In this document: positions 16,028-23,880 of the stretch, piece by piece
Position numbering within the stretch: the stretch's first letter is position 1
How the letters are laid out: each line of letters starts with the position of its first letter
Assembly (NCBI GenBank): GCA_030683105.1
Contig: JAUXMZ010000056.1
Span: forward strand, 1 to 64,000
Length of the DNA: 64,000 bases
Source of the DNA: Burkholderiales bacterium
GTDB taxonomy: Bacteria > Pseudomonadota > Gammaproteobacteria > Burkholderiales > SG8-41
Direction: 5' to 3'
Notes under the pieces: generated by a model
The model's input: only the letters and a program-made list of their open reading frames with translations
What the model was told of the DNA's origin: nothing
Database searches by the model: none
Made by a program: the position numbers and the translations under genes

Positions 16028-17332
16028 TCAGGCAAGCTTGCCGCCGAGCCGCTCGGCCAGCCAGTCAGCCACCAGGTTGACACCAACCTGGCGGTTGTCT
16101 TCCTGGCAATGATCGCTGCCGCCATCGTGCGCGGTGAGGATTTTCAGCGTCTTGTCCTTTGATCCCACGATTTCGTAGAGGCGCTGCGCGAATTCCAGAG
16201 GCACAATGTTGTCGTTTTCACCGTGAATGCAGTAGAACGGACACTTGATTTTCTCGGCAACACCCGCCAGCCGGTAGCCCTCGAGCTTTTTCATGCACGC
16301 ATCCATGTCCGGCATGCCGAGCACCCACGGCAGCTGGAACGGCGGCGCGGAAAGTTTGGTGCCGCCCGACTCCATGATTTTGCGCCGCCTCATCCACGCT
16401 TCGTGATAATCGAAATGGCCGCCCCACGCCACGCACGCCGCAAAGCGCGGCTCCATCGCCGCTGCGCGCGGCGCGTAATAACCGCCCATGCTAAAACCCA
16501 TTACCGCCACGCGCGCCGCATCAACCTCGGGCCGCGCTGCAATATAGTCGTAGGCGGCACGGCCCGGCACCTCGTAATCATGGCGGCTGGGGATGCCCTG
16601 CAGACGCAAGGCTTCGCCCTGCCCCGGCCCGTCGATCGCCAGCACGTGGATGCCGCGACGCGCGATTTCGACGCCGCCGAACAACACGCTCATCTCCTTG
16701 GCATTGTCGAGGCCGTCAAACATCACCACCGCCGGTGCAGGCCCTGCGACATCCGCTTTGAGCAACCACGCCGGCAGTGTCGTGCCCACGGACGGCGGAG
16801 CAGGGTTCCCGCTTGCGGGATGCGACCCGGAAGTGGGCAGTGAAGCGCCGGAATCTCGAACCGTGAGCTTATGCGCGCCTTTGCGGTCCCATCCCCCGGA
16901 ATCGGGGGCCCCTGCTCCACGCTCCGGCGCGCTCTCGTACGGCACCTCGACCCGCTCGATATTGGGATAACGCCGCGCTATGCCTTTACGGAAACAGCGC
17001 AGACAGCTGCGATACGTCTCCCACTTGCGCTCCGACGGTGCGATGAAACGCTCTCCGCAAAAATAATAGATGGCGGCCCGCAGATAGTAGCTGCCTGCGC
17101 TCAATTGATGGCCCTGCTGTTCCTCGGCTTCTGCGAAGCCTTCAACGCGCTGCGCCATGGCCGTCCATTCCTGCCACCACTTCTCGTTGTCGCCGGCATG
17201 CGGTTTGAGTTTTTGTCCGATCTGATCGATTTCACCCAGCGCCGCCGCGCCCCAGGTCTGCATCTCGATGCCGAACATCATGCCCTGTGACCACATGTGA
17301 TTGCCGGGGAAATACTCGAACCAATGACTCAT
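16028..17332 (-). CDS. Alpha/beta hydrolase (FrsA/dienelactone hydrolase-like) with in-frame insert
   Basis: A 434-residue alpha/beta hydrolase with an N-terminal helical cap (about 1-130, SAGSYYLRAAIYYF), a nucleophile elbow GFSMGGYYAPR and a late DGGSDHC segment carrying the likely catalytic His. It resembles FrsA/2,6-dihydropseudooxynicotine hydrolase-type C-C or ester hydrolases. Between the strand VEVPYESAP and the expected TLPAWLLKA there is a low-complexity stretch of about 45 residues (ERGAGAPDSGG... to ...GNPAPPSVG). It is encoded by a 122-bp palindrome-bounded repeat (16797-16918) inserted without breaking the frame. The start is taken at 17332 (MSHWFEYFPG); an ATG at 17365 is an alternative. 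Substrate unknown. Confidence 0.85.
   Translation of the reverse strand: MSHWFEYFPGNHMWSQGMMFGIEMQTWGAAALGEIDQIGQKLKPHAGDNEKWWQEWTAMAQRVEGFAEAEEQQGHQLSAGSYYLRAAIYYFCGERFIAPSERKWETYRSCLRCFRKGIARRYPNIERVEVPYESAPERGAGAPDSGGWDRKGAHKLTVRDSGASLPTSGSHPASGNPAPPSVGTTLPAWLLKADVAGPAPAVVMFDGLDNAKEMSVLFGGVEIARRGIHVLAIDGPGQGEALRLQGIPSRHDYEVPGRAAYDYIAARPEVDAARVAVMGFSMGGYYAPRAAAMEPRFAACVAWGGHFDYHEAWMRRRKIMESGGTKLSAPPFQLPWVLGMPDMDACMKKLEGYRLAGVAEKIKCPFYCIHGENDNIVPLEFAQRLYEIVGSKDKTLKILTAHDGGSDHCQEDNRQVGVNLVADWLAERLGGKLA
16797..16918. repeat. In-frame palindromic insert with GGAGCAGGG inverted ends
   Basis: GGAGCAGGG at 16797-16805 and CCCTGCTCC at 16910-16918 are perfect inverted ends. They enclose smaller palindromes (TTCCCGCTTGCGGGA and TCCCCCGGAATCGGGGG). 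The insert sits inside the hydrolase gene and is read through, encoding Pro, Ser and Gly-rich sequence. Confidence 0.8.
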
Positions 17333-17663
17333 TTTCTTACCCGTTGTTGAATGGATGAATGACATTAAAGCAATATGCAGAGGAGATCATAGCCGAATTC
17401 CGGCCCGCGTCCCCGGGCAGGCTGCAGCACGCCGCATGCGGCTTGTCCGGGCCGCGCGGACACGGTGTGGGTCATCGGGATTTATTCAGGAACGGATCAA
17501 AGGGCGGTTGGTCGCCCGCACTGCGTCGGCCACTGGATAGCGCGGCCCTGTCGTCACGTCGAGGGGCCGTTGCTTTGATCGCGCACCCCCCTCCGCGTTC
17601 AACGCCATCATCAGCGCTTACGCGTGTCTGACCGCAGTGCGGCCACACCGGGCTGTTACCGGC
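17333..17663. other. Gene-free spacer
   Basis: This 331-bp stretch carries only overlapping plus-strand track ORFs (61 and 90 aa) rich in Arg, Pro and Ser, with no family resemblance and no ribosome binding site. I see no repeat, terminator or RNA gene in it. It probably holds the promoter of the hydrolase gene. Confidence 0.5.
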
Positions 17664-17855
17664 TTATTCCCAGCCCAGGACAGCCAACAGGATCAATACG
17701 AATGCCAGACCCTGTAACGCAACCCGCCATACCATCCACTGCGCGCTGTTGCGATGCGCGATCTCACTATCGTTTGCCATTGAGACAATTCCGGTAGCGA
17801 GCGCGGCGACAGTGGCTAAAGTGGCCAACAGAACCAAAGCAGTAAGGAAAGTCAT
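17664..17855 (-). CDS. Twin-transmembrane HIG1-domain-like small protein (DUF2909 type)
   Basis: A 63-residue inner-membrane protein. The ATG at 17855 has an excellent AGGAGGTG ribosome binding site; the 209-aa track ORF is an artefact. Two hydrophobic helices (TALVLLATLATVAALATGIV and LQGLAFVLILLAVLGW) flank a short polar loop ending QWMVWRVALQG, as in HIG1/hypoxia-induced and twin-TM proteins. These often associate with terminal oxidases. An FNR-like box 124 nt upstream (17979-17992) fits oxygen-linked control. Length and topology support the call; the exact partner is unknown. Confidence 0.8.
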   Translation of the reverse strand: MTFLTALVLLATLATVAALATGIVSMANDSEIAHRNSAQWMVWRVALQGLAFVLILLAVLGWE

Positions 17856-17978
17856 GACACCTCCTCTTCTACTTGAGAGGGCGGGGAGCCGGTCTGCTTG
17901 GGCGCCTGATCTCCCCTGGAGAATAGCTTTATTCGCCCTCCACGTTATAAAGCTACGCCCTGCAGAGCACACGCCGCA

Positions 17979-17992
17979 TTGATCTAACGCAA
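17979..17992 (-). promoter_or_regulatory. Candidate FNR/ANR-type box upstream of HIG1-like gene
   Basis: TTGATCTAACGCAA matches 8 of the 10 conserved positions of TTGAT-N4-ATCAA. The identical 14-mer occurs in the same orientation, 139 nt upstream of the kor operon (48912-48925). That shared placement is the main reason to take it seriously. The rest of the 320-bp spacer 17856-18175 holds no gene. Confidence 0.5.
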
Positions 17993-18175
17993 GTTTTCCG
18001 CAACGGACACCCGCCATGAACACGCCATCCCGGGAGACGCTGGGGCAGACCGGCCGAAACGGCCGGAAGCTATGCGAATGATTCTGAATTGCGCAAGCGC
18101 CGGCAAGCGGACGGCTAACCAGGCGTTGCCATTTAATTTCCCCTTGAAAAACAATACAGGAGAATGACCATCCGA

Positions 18176-18622
18176 TCAGCGCACCACCAGAACCGGTATT
18201 TTGGAGTGGGTCAGCACCTTGGCGGTGACGCTGCCGAGCAGCAGACTTTCCAGCCCCCTGCGGCCATGCGAGGCCATTACCACCAGGTCGCACTTGCCTT
18301 TCGCGGCGTTATCGATGATCTCCTGATACGGATGATCGCCCACCACCACCATGCCTTTGCATTCCACACCTTCCTTTTTTGCCGCAGCGCCGACCTGATC
18401 CAGTACTTTCTGAGCGCCTGTCCTCGCCACCTCTTCGTGTTCCTTTTCGATGGTCTTGAGTGCTTTTGAACCCAGCCCCATTTCGACATTGATGTGAAAA
18501 TGCGAAATGACATGGAGTACGGTGATCTTCGCCCCGGTCGATTTGGCAAGCGCAATGCCTTCCTTGACAGCCTTCATCGATAGTTTGGAGCCGTCTATGG
18601 GCAACATGATGTGTTTGAACAT
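18176..18622 (-). CDS. Universal stress protein UspA family
   Basis: A 148-residue protein starting MFKHIMLPIDGSKLSMKAV at 18622; the track start adds an unlikely N-terminus. The ATP-binding motif of the ATP-binding USP subclass is present near the C-terminus: VVVGDHPYQEIIDNA, then ASHGRRGLESLLLGSVTAKVL (G-x2-G-x9-GS) and IPVLVVR. USPs of this type respond to stress and are often induced under oxygen limitation. It lies upstream, in transcription direction, of the HIG1-like gene, but 320 bp apart, so it is separately transcribed. Confidence 0.93.
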   Translation of the reverse strand: MFKHIMLPIDGSKLSMKAVKEGIALAKSTGAKITVLHVISHFHINVEMGLGSKALKTIEKEHEEVARTGAQKVLDQVGAAAKKEGVECKGMVVVGDHPYQEIIDNAAKGKCDLVVMASHGRRGLESLLLGSVTAKVLTHSKIPVLVVR

Positions 18623-18749
18623 GGCGATTCTCTTTTGTGGTGGATTGGTGGATTGATCAACGAATCCTGCTGCAGCGGCGCAGGCCTGCGCCAATTTTAC
18701 TCCAATATGCGGAAGATAATTGGTATCTGCCGATGAACTTCTATGCTGT

Positions 18750-19013
18750 TTACATATTTCCGCTGTCGGCGAACAGCGCTTCTTTTTCCTGCCGGTTCAA
18801 CTGCTTGAGCTGATACTCCCGGCTGGCCGCAGCAGAACGCGTTGCCACCGATTCACTATACACCAGCGTTACCGGCCGCCGGCTGCGCGTGTAATTGGCG
18901 GCCAGTGCATTGTTCGTATTGTGCTCTACGACGCGACGCGCGACATCTCGCGCAATTCCGGTGTAGAGACTGCCATCGGCGCAGCGCACCATGTAGACGT
19001 TCCAGGCCGGCAT
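18750..19013 (-). CDS. GIY-YIG nuclease superfamily protein (UPF0213, YhbQ-like)
   Basis: An 87-residue protein, MPAWNVYMVRCADGSLYTGIARDVARRVVEHN. The paired strands VYMVRC and LYTGI are the GIY-YIG element, followed by the conserved Arg, and YSES and REYQLKQL carry the family's catalytic region. The start at 19013 gives the normal YhbQ-like N-terminus; in-frame ATGs at 19028 and 19037 would overlap the next gene. UPF0213 proteins are small single-domain members, possibly acting on DNA structures. It probably shares a transcript with the upstream 75-aa membrane protein. Confidence 0.88.
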   Translation of the reverse strand: MPAWNVYMVRCADGSLYTGIARDVARRVVEHNTNNALAANYTRSRRPVTLVYSESVATRSAAASREYQLKQLNRQEKEALFADSGNM

Positions 19014-19017
19014 GGCT

Positions 19018-19245
19018 TCAGCCGGCATCCCGCACACCCGCCATGCGGATCAGCTTCAGCACCAGCAGGACGACCGGCGTCGCGTGCCACAGCAGATCGA
19101 ATATATCGATCGGCCGCGTCAGCGTGCCGGCGAACAGCATCTTCAGCTTCTCCCACAGATGCGGCTCCGGCATGAACGGCGCAAGGCCCAGCAACACGGC
19201 AAACAGCACAAACACCACCAGCGGAATTTTATCGAGCCAGCTCAT
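19018..19245 (-). CDS. Small two-helix membrane protein
   Basis: A 75-residue protein with two hydrophobic segments (IPLVVFVLFAVLLGLAPF and DLLWHATPVVLLVLKLI) separated by PEPHLWEKLKMLFAGTLTRPIDIF. Such short proteins are often labelled RND transporter in databases without experimental support. It lies 4 nt from the GIY-YIG start and 18 nt from the amidase stop, in one minus-strand unit (amidase, this gene, GIY-YIG). Function unknown. Confidence 0.75.
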   Translation of the reverse strand: MSWLDKIPLVVFVLFAVLLGLAPFMPEPHLWEKLKMLFAGTLTRPIDIFDLLWHATPVVLLVLKLIRMAGVRDAG

Positions 19246-19263
19246 TTCAATTCGGGTCTCGCC

Positions 19264-20052
19264 CTACCTCTCCTGCTTTTTAGACACCAGGCACTGTAAC
19301 AGCGCGCGATCATGCTCCGTCAGCTGCCGCGACAAATCGTCGGGGGTGAAGCGGCGCTTGAATGCGCCGACCGCCGCAAAATAATCGGACACATCGTAAC
19401 CGAATGTGGCAAGCAGCGTCGCGTCGTCCTGATCCGGCGGCGCCGGAAAAACGCCCGGCGCACACCACAAACCGAAACCCTGCCCGGCGAGCCTCTCCCA
19501 GGGAAACCAGCGACTGGGATCGACCTTGCGCCCCGGCGCGACATCGCCATGGCCAAGAAAATTCGCGGTCGGAATGCCATAGCGCTGTTTGAGGTCGGCC
19601 AGCAGCGCCAGCAGTGCTGCAATCTGGTCATCGGCAAAGGGTTCGTCGCCGTTGTTGTCGAGCTCGATGCCGATGGAGGCGGAATTAAGGTCGCTGTTGC
19701 CGCCCCAATACGATTCGCCGGCGTGCCACGCGCGCGCCAGCTCATCCACCAGGTAATAGATCCGGCCATCGCGGCTTATCAGATAATGAGCGCTCACTGC
19801 GCGCGCTGCGTCTGTCAGCGTGCCCAGCGCGCGTGCCGCAGTGTCGTTGCTGGTGTGGTGAAGAATCACGAAGTTCGGCCGCCGCTCATTGAAGTTGGGC
19901 GAGGGCCGCACTTCAACCGGCAGGCTGGTTCGTGACGGCAGCAGCGGCGCGCAGCCGGCAATGGCGAGCACGGCAAGAGACACAACCAAACGGCACAGCC
20001 GCAGGCCCGCACTTGCACTGAAGAATGTCCGTTTCGGCAAGATCGCGTTCAT
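19264..20052 (-). CDS. N-acetylmuramoyl-L-alanine amidase, lipoprotein (AmiD-like)
   Basis: A 262-residue amidase_2-family peptidoglycan hydrolase. The N-terminal lipobox LAIAGC places the lipidated cysteine at residue 34, which predicts membrane anchoring in the periplasm. Zinc ligands of the family are visible: VILHHTS (first His), AWHAGES, and FLGHGDVAPGRKVDPS (third His with the catalytic Lys region). It cleaves the bond between MurNAc and L-Ala, probably for cell-wall recycling. An ATG at 20052 gives the whole signal sequence. It is the first gene of a probable three-gene unit. Confidence 0.92.
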   Translation of the reverse strand: MNAILPKRTFFSASAGLRLCRLVVSLAVLAIAGCAPLLPSRTSLPVEVRPSPNFNERRPNFVILHHTSNDTAARALGTLTDAARAVSAHYLISRDGRIYYLVDELARAWHAGESYWGGNSDLNSASIGIELDNNGDEPFADDQIAALLALLADLKQRYGIPTANFLGHGDVAPGRKVDPSRWFPWERLAGQGFGLWCAPGVFPAPPDQDDATLLATFGYDVSDYFAAVGAFKRRFTPDDLSRQLTEHDRALLQCLVSKKQER

Positions 20053-20085
20053 CCAAACGATTCTGAACGATTTTCAGGTTCGCCG

Positions 20086-20577
20086 CTAGAAGATGCCGAG
20101 CGCAAGTCCGGCTGCAATCGTAGCTCCCAGCTCCTCGCAGCGGCGCAACTCATCCGCCGCGATGGTCTTGGGCGCAAGTATTGCTTCCGGCGTTTGTGCG
20201 CGGGTACAGACGATGATCGGCTCGGCAACCTGCTTCAGGCGCCAGCCGGTGCAGATACGCTCGATCTGGCGCACGGCATTGTGGCCATCGCTGCCCGCGC
20301 ATACCAGCGTCGCACAGGGCCGGCCATTGATGCGCTCGAGCACTGCGTAATAGGTACGGTCAAAAAACTCCTTCATGACCCCGGCGATCGCGGCAAGATT
20401 CTCCGGCGCCACGAATACATAGCCGTCTGCCTGCAGCACATCTTCAGCCCCGGCTTCGGCGGCGTGCAGCAGGCGCACCTGCACCTCGCGCTCCTGTGAC
20501 GCGCCGCGCAGCACCGCCTGCGCCATCTGACGCGAGCCGCCGGTCCTGGAATGAAACACGATCAGCAGGTTTTTCAT
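20086..20577 (-). CDS. Flavodoxin-like / NADPH-dependent FMN reductase-type protein
   Basis: A 163-residue protein starting MKNLLIVFHSRTGGSRQMAQAV at 20577. The HSRTGGSRQM loop is the flavodoxin phosphate-binding loop (T-G-x-[ST]), and DGYVFVAPENLAAIAGVMKEFFDRTYY corresponds to the second FMN-contacting loop. It follows the cupin gene by 17 nt and the nitroreductase before it, so the three likely form a unit. A role in flavin-dependent electron transfer or quinone reduction is likely; the partner is unknown. Confidence 0.85.
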   Translation of the reverse strand: MKNLLIVFHSRTGGSRQMAQAVLRGASQEREVQVRLLHAAEAGAEDVLQADGYVFVAPENLAAIAGVMKEFFDRTYYAVLERINGRPCATLVCAGSDGHNAVRQIERICTGWRLKQVAEPIIVCTRAQTPEAILAPKTIAADELRRCEELGATIAAGLALGIF

Positions 20578-20594
20578 CGTCCCTGTCTGCTCAT

Positions 20595-20915
20595 TCAGCC
20601 ATAGTGCACCGCGAGCCATACTGTCGGCAGTTGCGGATGTGTGAACTCAACCCGGTGCCGGCGTCGCGGCGCGATCTCTACGAAGTCCCCGGGTTTTAGC
20701 ACGCGGGGCGCCGCTTCATCTTCGAAACGCAACTGCGCCTCGCCCTGCAGCAACAACACCCACTCGGCTTGCGGCTGCTCGTACCAGTACCCCGGCGGAC
20801 TCGCTTGCCCATTGGACACGATGCGCTCGATCCTGATGCCTTCGTGCGCCATCAGCTCGATGATCTGCTCTTCCCTGGCACTTGCCGGGATATCTGAATT
20901 TATGTTTTTAATCAT
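20595..20915 (-). CDS. Cupin domain-containing protein
   Basis: A 106-residue single-domain cupin (start MIKNINSDIPASAREE at 20915). Motif 1 (EWVLLLQGEAQLRFED) and motif 2 (LKPGDFVEIAPRRRHRVEFT) are clear. Metal ligands are partly unusual: the typical GxxxxHxH is WYEQPQAEW, so the first His pair is absent, while the final His (RRRHRV) is kept. It sits between the nitroreductase and flavodoxin-like genes. Substrate unknown. Confidence 0.85.
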   Translation of the reverse strand: MIKNINSDIPASAREEQIIELMAHEGIRIERIVSNGQASPPGYWYEQPQAEWVLLLQGEAQLRFEDEAAPRVLKPGDFVEIAPRRRHRVEFTHPQLPTVWLAVHYG

Positions 20916-20947
20916 AGCGTTATGATACTTCCTGCTGCGGTCCGGCA

Positions 20948-21643
20948 TCAATCCAGGAACACCGCGTACTCGTCCACTGCAATCCGCGGCGGCCGGAAGG
21001 TATTGATGATGGCGCCGGGGTCAGCGTAGCCCATCGCCATGCCGCAGATCACAATCCACTCGTCGCTGATACCCAGCTCGCGCCGCACGATATCCGGATA
21101 GTTCGCGATCGAAGCTTCCGCGCAGGTATGCAGCCCGCGCGCACGCGCCGCGAGCATGATCGTCTGCAGGAACATCCCGTAATCGAGCCAGCTGCCCTTC
21201 TCGAGCCGGCGGTCGATGGTGAAGACCAGTCCTGCGGGTGCACCGAAAAAATCATAGTTCGTTGCCCGGTAGGCCCGGGATTTCTCGTGATCGCCGCGCC
21301 CTATGCCCAGGGTGCCATACAAACCCCAGCCGCACTGGCGCCGCCTCGCAAGATAGGGTTCAAGAATCGGGTCGGTGTAGTAATCGTAGTCGCGCTGGTG
21401 CCCGGGTTCGTCATTGAGGAAAGCCTGCCGGATCGCGTTGCCCAGGCGCACGAGCGTTGCGCCGGTCATTACATGCACGCGCCAGGGCTGGATATTCGAG
21501 CCGCTCGGGGCGTGGCGTCCAAGCGCGATGATCTCGCGCAGGGTTACGAGAGGCACCGGATCGCGCTTGTAGGCGCGGATGGAGCGGCGCGTGCGTGCCG
21601 CCTCGAACACATCCAGCGCGGGCTTGTTGAGATCGTCGGACAT
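20948..21643 (-). CDS. Nitroreductase family protein
   Basis: A 231-residue FMN-dependent NAD(P)H oxidoreductase. The ATG at 21643 has GGAGGAAAG in front. FMN-binding arginines lie in ARTRRSIRAYKRDPV, the family loop in HAPSGSNIQPWRVHV, and GMAMGYADP near the C-terminus. The family reduces nitroaromatics, quinones or related compounds, and some members act as dehydrogenases. It is the first gene of the nitroreductase - cupin - flavodoxin-like unit, divergent from the nuclease gene. Confidence 0.92.
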   Translation of the reverse strand: MSDDLNKPALDVFEAARTRRSIRAYKRDPVPLVTLREIIALGRHAPSGSNIQPWRVHVMTGATLVRLGNAIRQAFLNDEPGHQRDYDYYTDPILEPYLARRRQCGWGLYGTLGIGRGDHEKSRAYRATNYDFFGAPAGLVFTIDRRLEKGSWLDYGMFLQTIMLAARARGLHTCAEASIANYPDIVRRELGISDEWIVICGMAMGYADPGAIINTFRPPRIAVDEYAVFLD

Positions 21644-21730
21644 GCTTTCCTCCCGCAGCGATGTTAGGGCTTGTACTTCGCAGCAGCAATTGCAATAATA
21701 GCTGATGGGCCAATCAATCACTGCATTCAA

Positions 21731-22423
21731 TTGATAGCATTCCCCCCCAAGCCCGTCATTACCGGCCGACTCACAGCTTCACGCGCATTTCTACCTGGTT
21801 TACGCCGCCTGCTGCTCTTGTATGTGCTGCTGTTTGCGGCCGGGCTTGCCACTGCAGAAGAACTCCGCGGCACCGTCATCAATGTAGCCGATGGCGACAC
21901 CGTCACCGTGCTCGACAGCGCCCATGTACGGCACAAGGTGCGGCTCTCGGGTATCGATGCCCCCGAAAAACATCAGGCTTTCGGCACGCGCTCGAGGCAG
22001 CATCTGACGGCACTGGCCCAGGGTAAAGACGTCATCGTGATCTGGAACAAGCACGACCGCTACGGCCGCATCATCGGCAAGGTGCTCATCGCGAAATGCG
22101 CGAACAACGCCTGCCCCGGCACTCTGGACGCCGGCCTTGCCCAGTTGCACACTGGTCTGGCCTGGCACTACAAACAATACCAGCGTGAGCAGGAAGCCGG
22201 GGAGCGCACGAGCTATGCAGCCGCCGAACTTGCTGCCAGGATTAAACTCGCAGGTCTGTGGCAGGATGCCAGCCCGGTGCCGCCGTGGGACTATCGCCGC
22301 AGGGCGAGGGACTTGAAAATATCGGCGACGGGCAGCCGCGCAGCCTTACTTGAGCAACCCGCGCTCTTTCAGGTAGCGCCGGCCTTTATGCGCCAGCGCA
22401 TAGCGCAACTCCGCCCCGTTTAG
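21731..22423 (+). CDS. Thermonuclease (SNase)-family secreted nuclease
   Basis: A staphylococcal-nuclease-like domain preceded by a hydrophobic export signal (LLLLYVLLFAAGLATAEE). Catalytic signatures are present: VADGDTVTVLD (Asp ligands), RLSGIDAPEKHQAFG (Arg and Asp), and DRYGRIIGKV (second Arg). The start is uncertain, since the track start (21671) and 21731 are both TTG codons without a good RBS; about 230 residues are assigned. The 3' end overlaps the convergent gene at 22346 by 78 nt. Predicted to cleave extracellular or periplasmic DNA or RNA using Ca2+. Confidence 0.85.
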   Translation: MIAFPPKPVITGRLTASRAFLPGLRRLLLLYVLLFAAGLATAEELRGTVINVADGDTVTVLDSAHVRHKVRLSGIDAPEKHQAFGTRSRQHLTALAQGKDVIVIWNKHDRYGRIIGKVLIAKCANNACPGTLDAGLAQLHTGLAWHYKQYQREQEAGERTSYAAAELAARIKLAGLWQDASPVPPWDYRRRARDLKISATGSRAALLEQPALFQVAPAFMRQRIAQLRPV

Positions 22424-22726
22424 AGGCGCATGCACATAGTCATCCTGCACCAGGGTGCCCAGGTACATCTCCACCATCTGAACATTCAATTGACAGGCCT
22501 GCGCGATCTCTCCCGCATGGCCGTTTTCGTTCTGCGAGAGATAGACCAGCGATTTCACAGCGTCGCCATCCAGCGTGTACCAGCGCTGGATGTACTGCGC
22601 CAGTTCCTCCTGAAGCTCCGCGTTCTCCGCCTTCAGAAACGCATTTTCCTTTTCCATTGCGTCCAGCCCGGACTTGTACTTTGCCGCCGCCGGAATTTCT
22701 TTAATCAAATCTGCAATCACGCCCAC
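22346..22726 (-). CDS. Coiled-coil plus winged-helix-like protein
   Basis: About 126 residues. A GTG at 22726 (VGVIADLIKEIPAAAKYK) with AGGGG upstream is the best start; the longer track ORF has an unlikely Arg and Cys-rich leader. Residues about 20-50 form a coiled coil (AMEKENAFLKAENAELQEELAQ). The rest, SLVYLSQNENGHAGEIAQACQLNVQMVEMYLGTLVQDDYV, looks like a winged helix in which EIAQACQLNVQMVEMYL is the helix-turn-helix part. Possibly a small regulator; no known family recognised. It overlaps the 3' end of the nuclease gene on the other strand. Confidence 0.7.
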   Translation of the reverse strand: MGVIADLIKEIPAAAKYKSGLDAMEKENAFLKAENAELQEELAQYIQRWYTLDGDAVKSLVYLSQNENGHAGEIAQACQLNVQMVEMYLGTLVQDDYVHAPLNGAELRYALAHKGRRYLKERGLLK

Positions 22727-22879
22727 TGCTTCGCCCCTTCTTTTCCATGGTTTAGACGGCGCAATTCTACACAAACCGGCGCAGAATCCATAAACTTTCC
22801 CGGGCCGCCTGCAGTAAGCGGCTTTCGCGCGCCGCCATCTGCCGTCATAATGTGACTTCATTAATTAAAAGGATTTTTT

Positions 22880-23224
22880 ATGTCTACCACCACAACGACC
22901 AGCGGCCTGATCATCGAGGAAGTCGTCGTCGGCGCAGGCGCCGAGGCCACGGCCGGACAGAATGTCTCTGTCCATTACACCGGCTGGCTTACTGATGGCA
23001 AAAAATTTGATTCAAGCAAAGATCGCGGCGATCCGTTCGGGTTCCCGCTTGGCGGGGGCCGCGTCATCAAGGGCTGGGACGAAGGCGTGCAGGGCATGAA
23101 AATCGGCGGCACGCGCAAACTTACTATCCCGCCCGCGCTCGGCTATGGCGCGCGCGGCGCAGGCAGCGTCATTCCACCCAATGCGACGCTGGTGTTCGAG
23201 GTGGAATTGCTGGCGATAGATTAA
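22880..23224 (+). CDS. FKBP-type peptidyl-prolyl isomerase
   Basis: A single-domain cytosolic FKBP of 114 aa: [65 protein letters not shown]. The aromatic pocket residues (Y, F, W, Y) are in place. It has no signal peptide or extra domain. ATG start with AAGGA upstream. It catalyses cis-trans isomerisation of Xaa-Pro bonds during folding. Length is normal for the minimal FKBP class. Confidence 0.95.
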   Translation: MSTTTTTSGLIIEEVVVGAGAEATAGQNVSVHYTGWLTDGKKFDSSKDRGDPFGFPLGGGRVIKGWDEGVQGMKIGGTRKLTIPPALGYGARGAGSVIPPNATLVFEVELLAID

Positions 23225-23236
23225 AGGGATGCCCGT

Positions 23237-23273
23237 AAAAAAGGCCCGGAACGGCATTACCGTTGCCGGGCCT
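23237..23273 (-). terminator. Rho-independent terminator
   Basis: AGGCCCGGCAACGG and CCGTTCCGGGCCT pair on the minus strand and are followed by TTTTTT. The U-tract serves leftward transcription from the ElaB/YqjD-like gene. The same stem could also help stop the FKBP transcript, whose stop codon is 13 nt away. Confidence 0.75.
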
Positions 23274-23420
23274 AATACTGCAGGTGCCCATCAGGGAGGA
23301 AAAACCTGAACACCTGTCTGAATCATCCCCTACTCCGCCGAGACGCTCTGTACGCCAGCTAACATAAGGCTGGTATATCGCTATGCGCGAGAAACCGACC
23401 CCACCGGATAGATCGCCGGC

Positions 23421-23747
23421 TTAACGGCGGGAAAGCAGCACGCCGATCACGACGCCCAGAGCGGCTCCGACACCCGCGGCCACACCAATGCTCTGCCAGG
23501 GGTTCTCGTGCACGTATTCATCGGTGGCCCGCGCAGCGGCCCTGGACTTATCCACCACCGTTTCTTCCAGACCGCGCAGCCGCTCCTTGGCAGCATTAAG
23601 TTTTTTTTCCACCTTGGCGCGCAAAGCGCTGGCCTTGTCGCCGCCCTCGTCGGTCACGAATTTCAACAATTGCTAGGCTTCGGTCACTACCGCATTGAAA
23701 TCGGCGAGGAGCTCTTGCTTGATTGCTTCGGTATGTGAATGGGACAT
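23421..23747 (-). pseudogene. ElaB/YqjD/DUF883-family gene interrupted by an amber codon
   Basis: From the ATG at 23747 (GGAGAG upstream) the frame reads MSHSHTEAIKQELLADFNAVVTEA, then TAG at codon 25 (23675-23673). It continues in the same frame QLLKFVTDEGGDKASALRAKVEKKLNAAKERL to a C-terminal membrane helix (GVAAGVGAALGVVIGVLL) and SRR. The total of 108 codons is the usual length of these stationary-phase, ribosome-associated inner-membrane proteins. One base change (GAG to TAG) explains the break. The track ORF begins after the stop at a TTG and lacks the native N-terminus. Confidence 0.85.
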
Positions 23748-23880
23748 CGCACTCTCCATTATGTGGCAGGTTGGCGGTGTCGGGCATGGTCTCACTGATC
23801 CCGGCCACCTTTGCAAAGACTATCAGGAGCGCTGAACGTGATCGGTACGGTGACGTACATTGGCTCCCGGCCGGCGGGCA

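Noticed and set aside
17359-17631. 90-aa and 61-aa plus-strand ORFs in the spacer after the hydrolase gene
   Set aside because: Overlapping frames, skewed Arg, Pro and Ser composition, no RBS and no homology I recognise.
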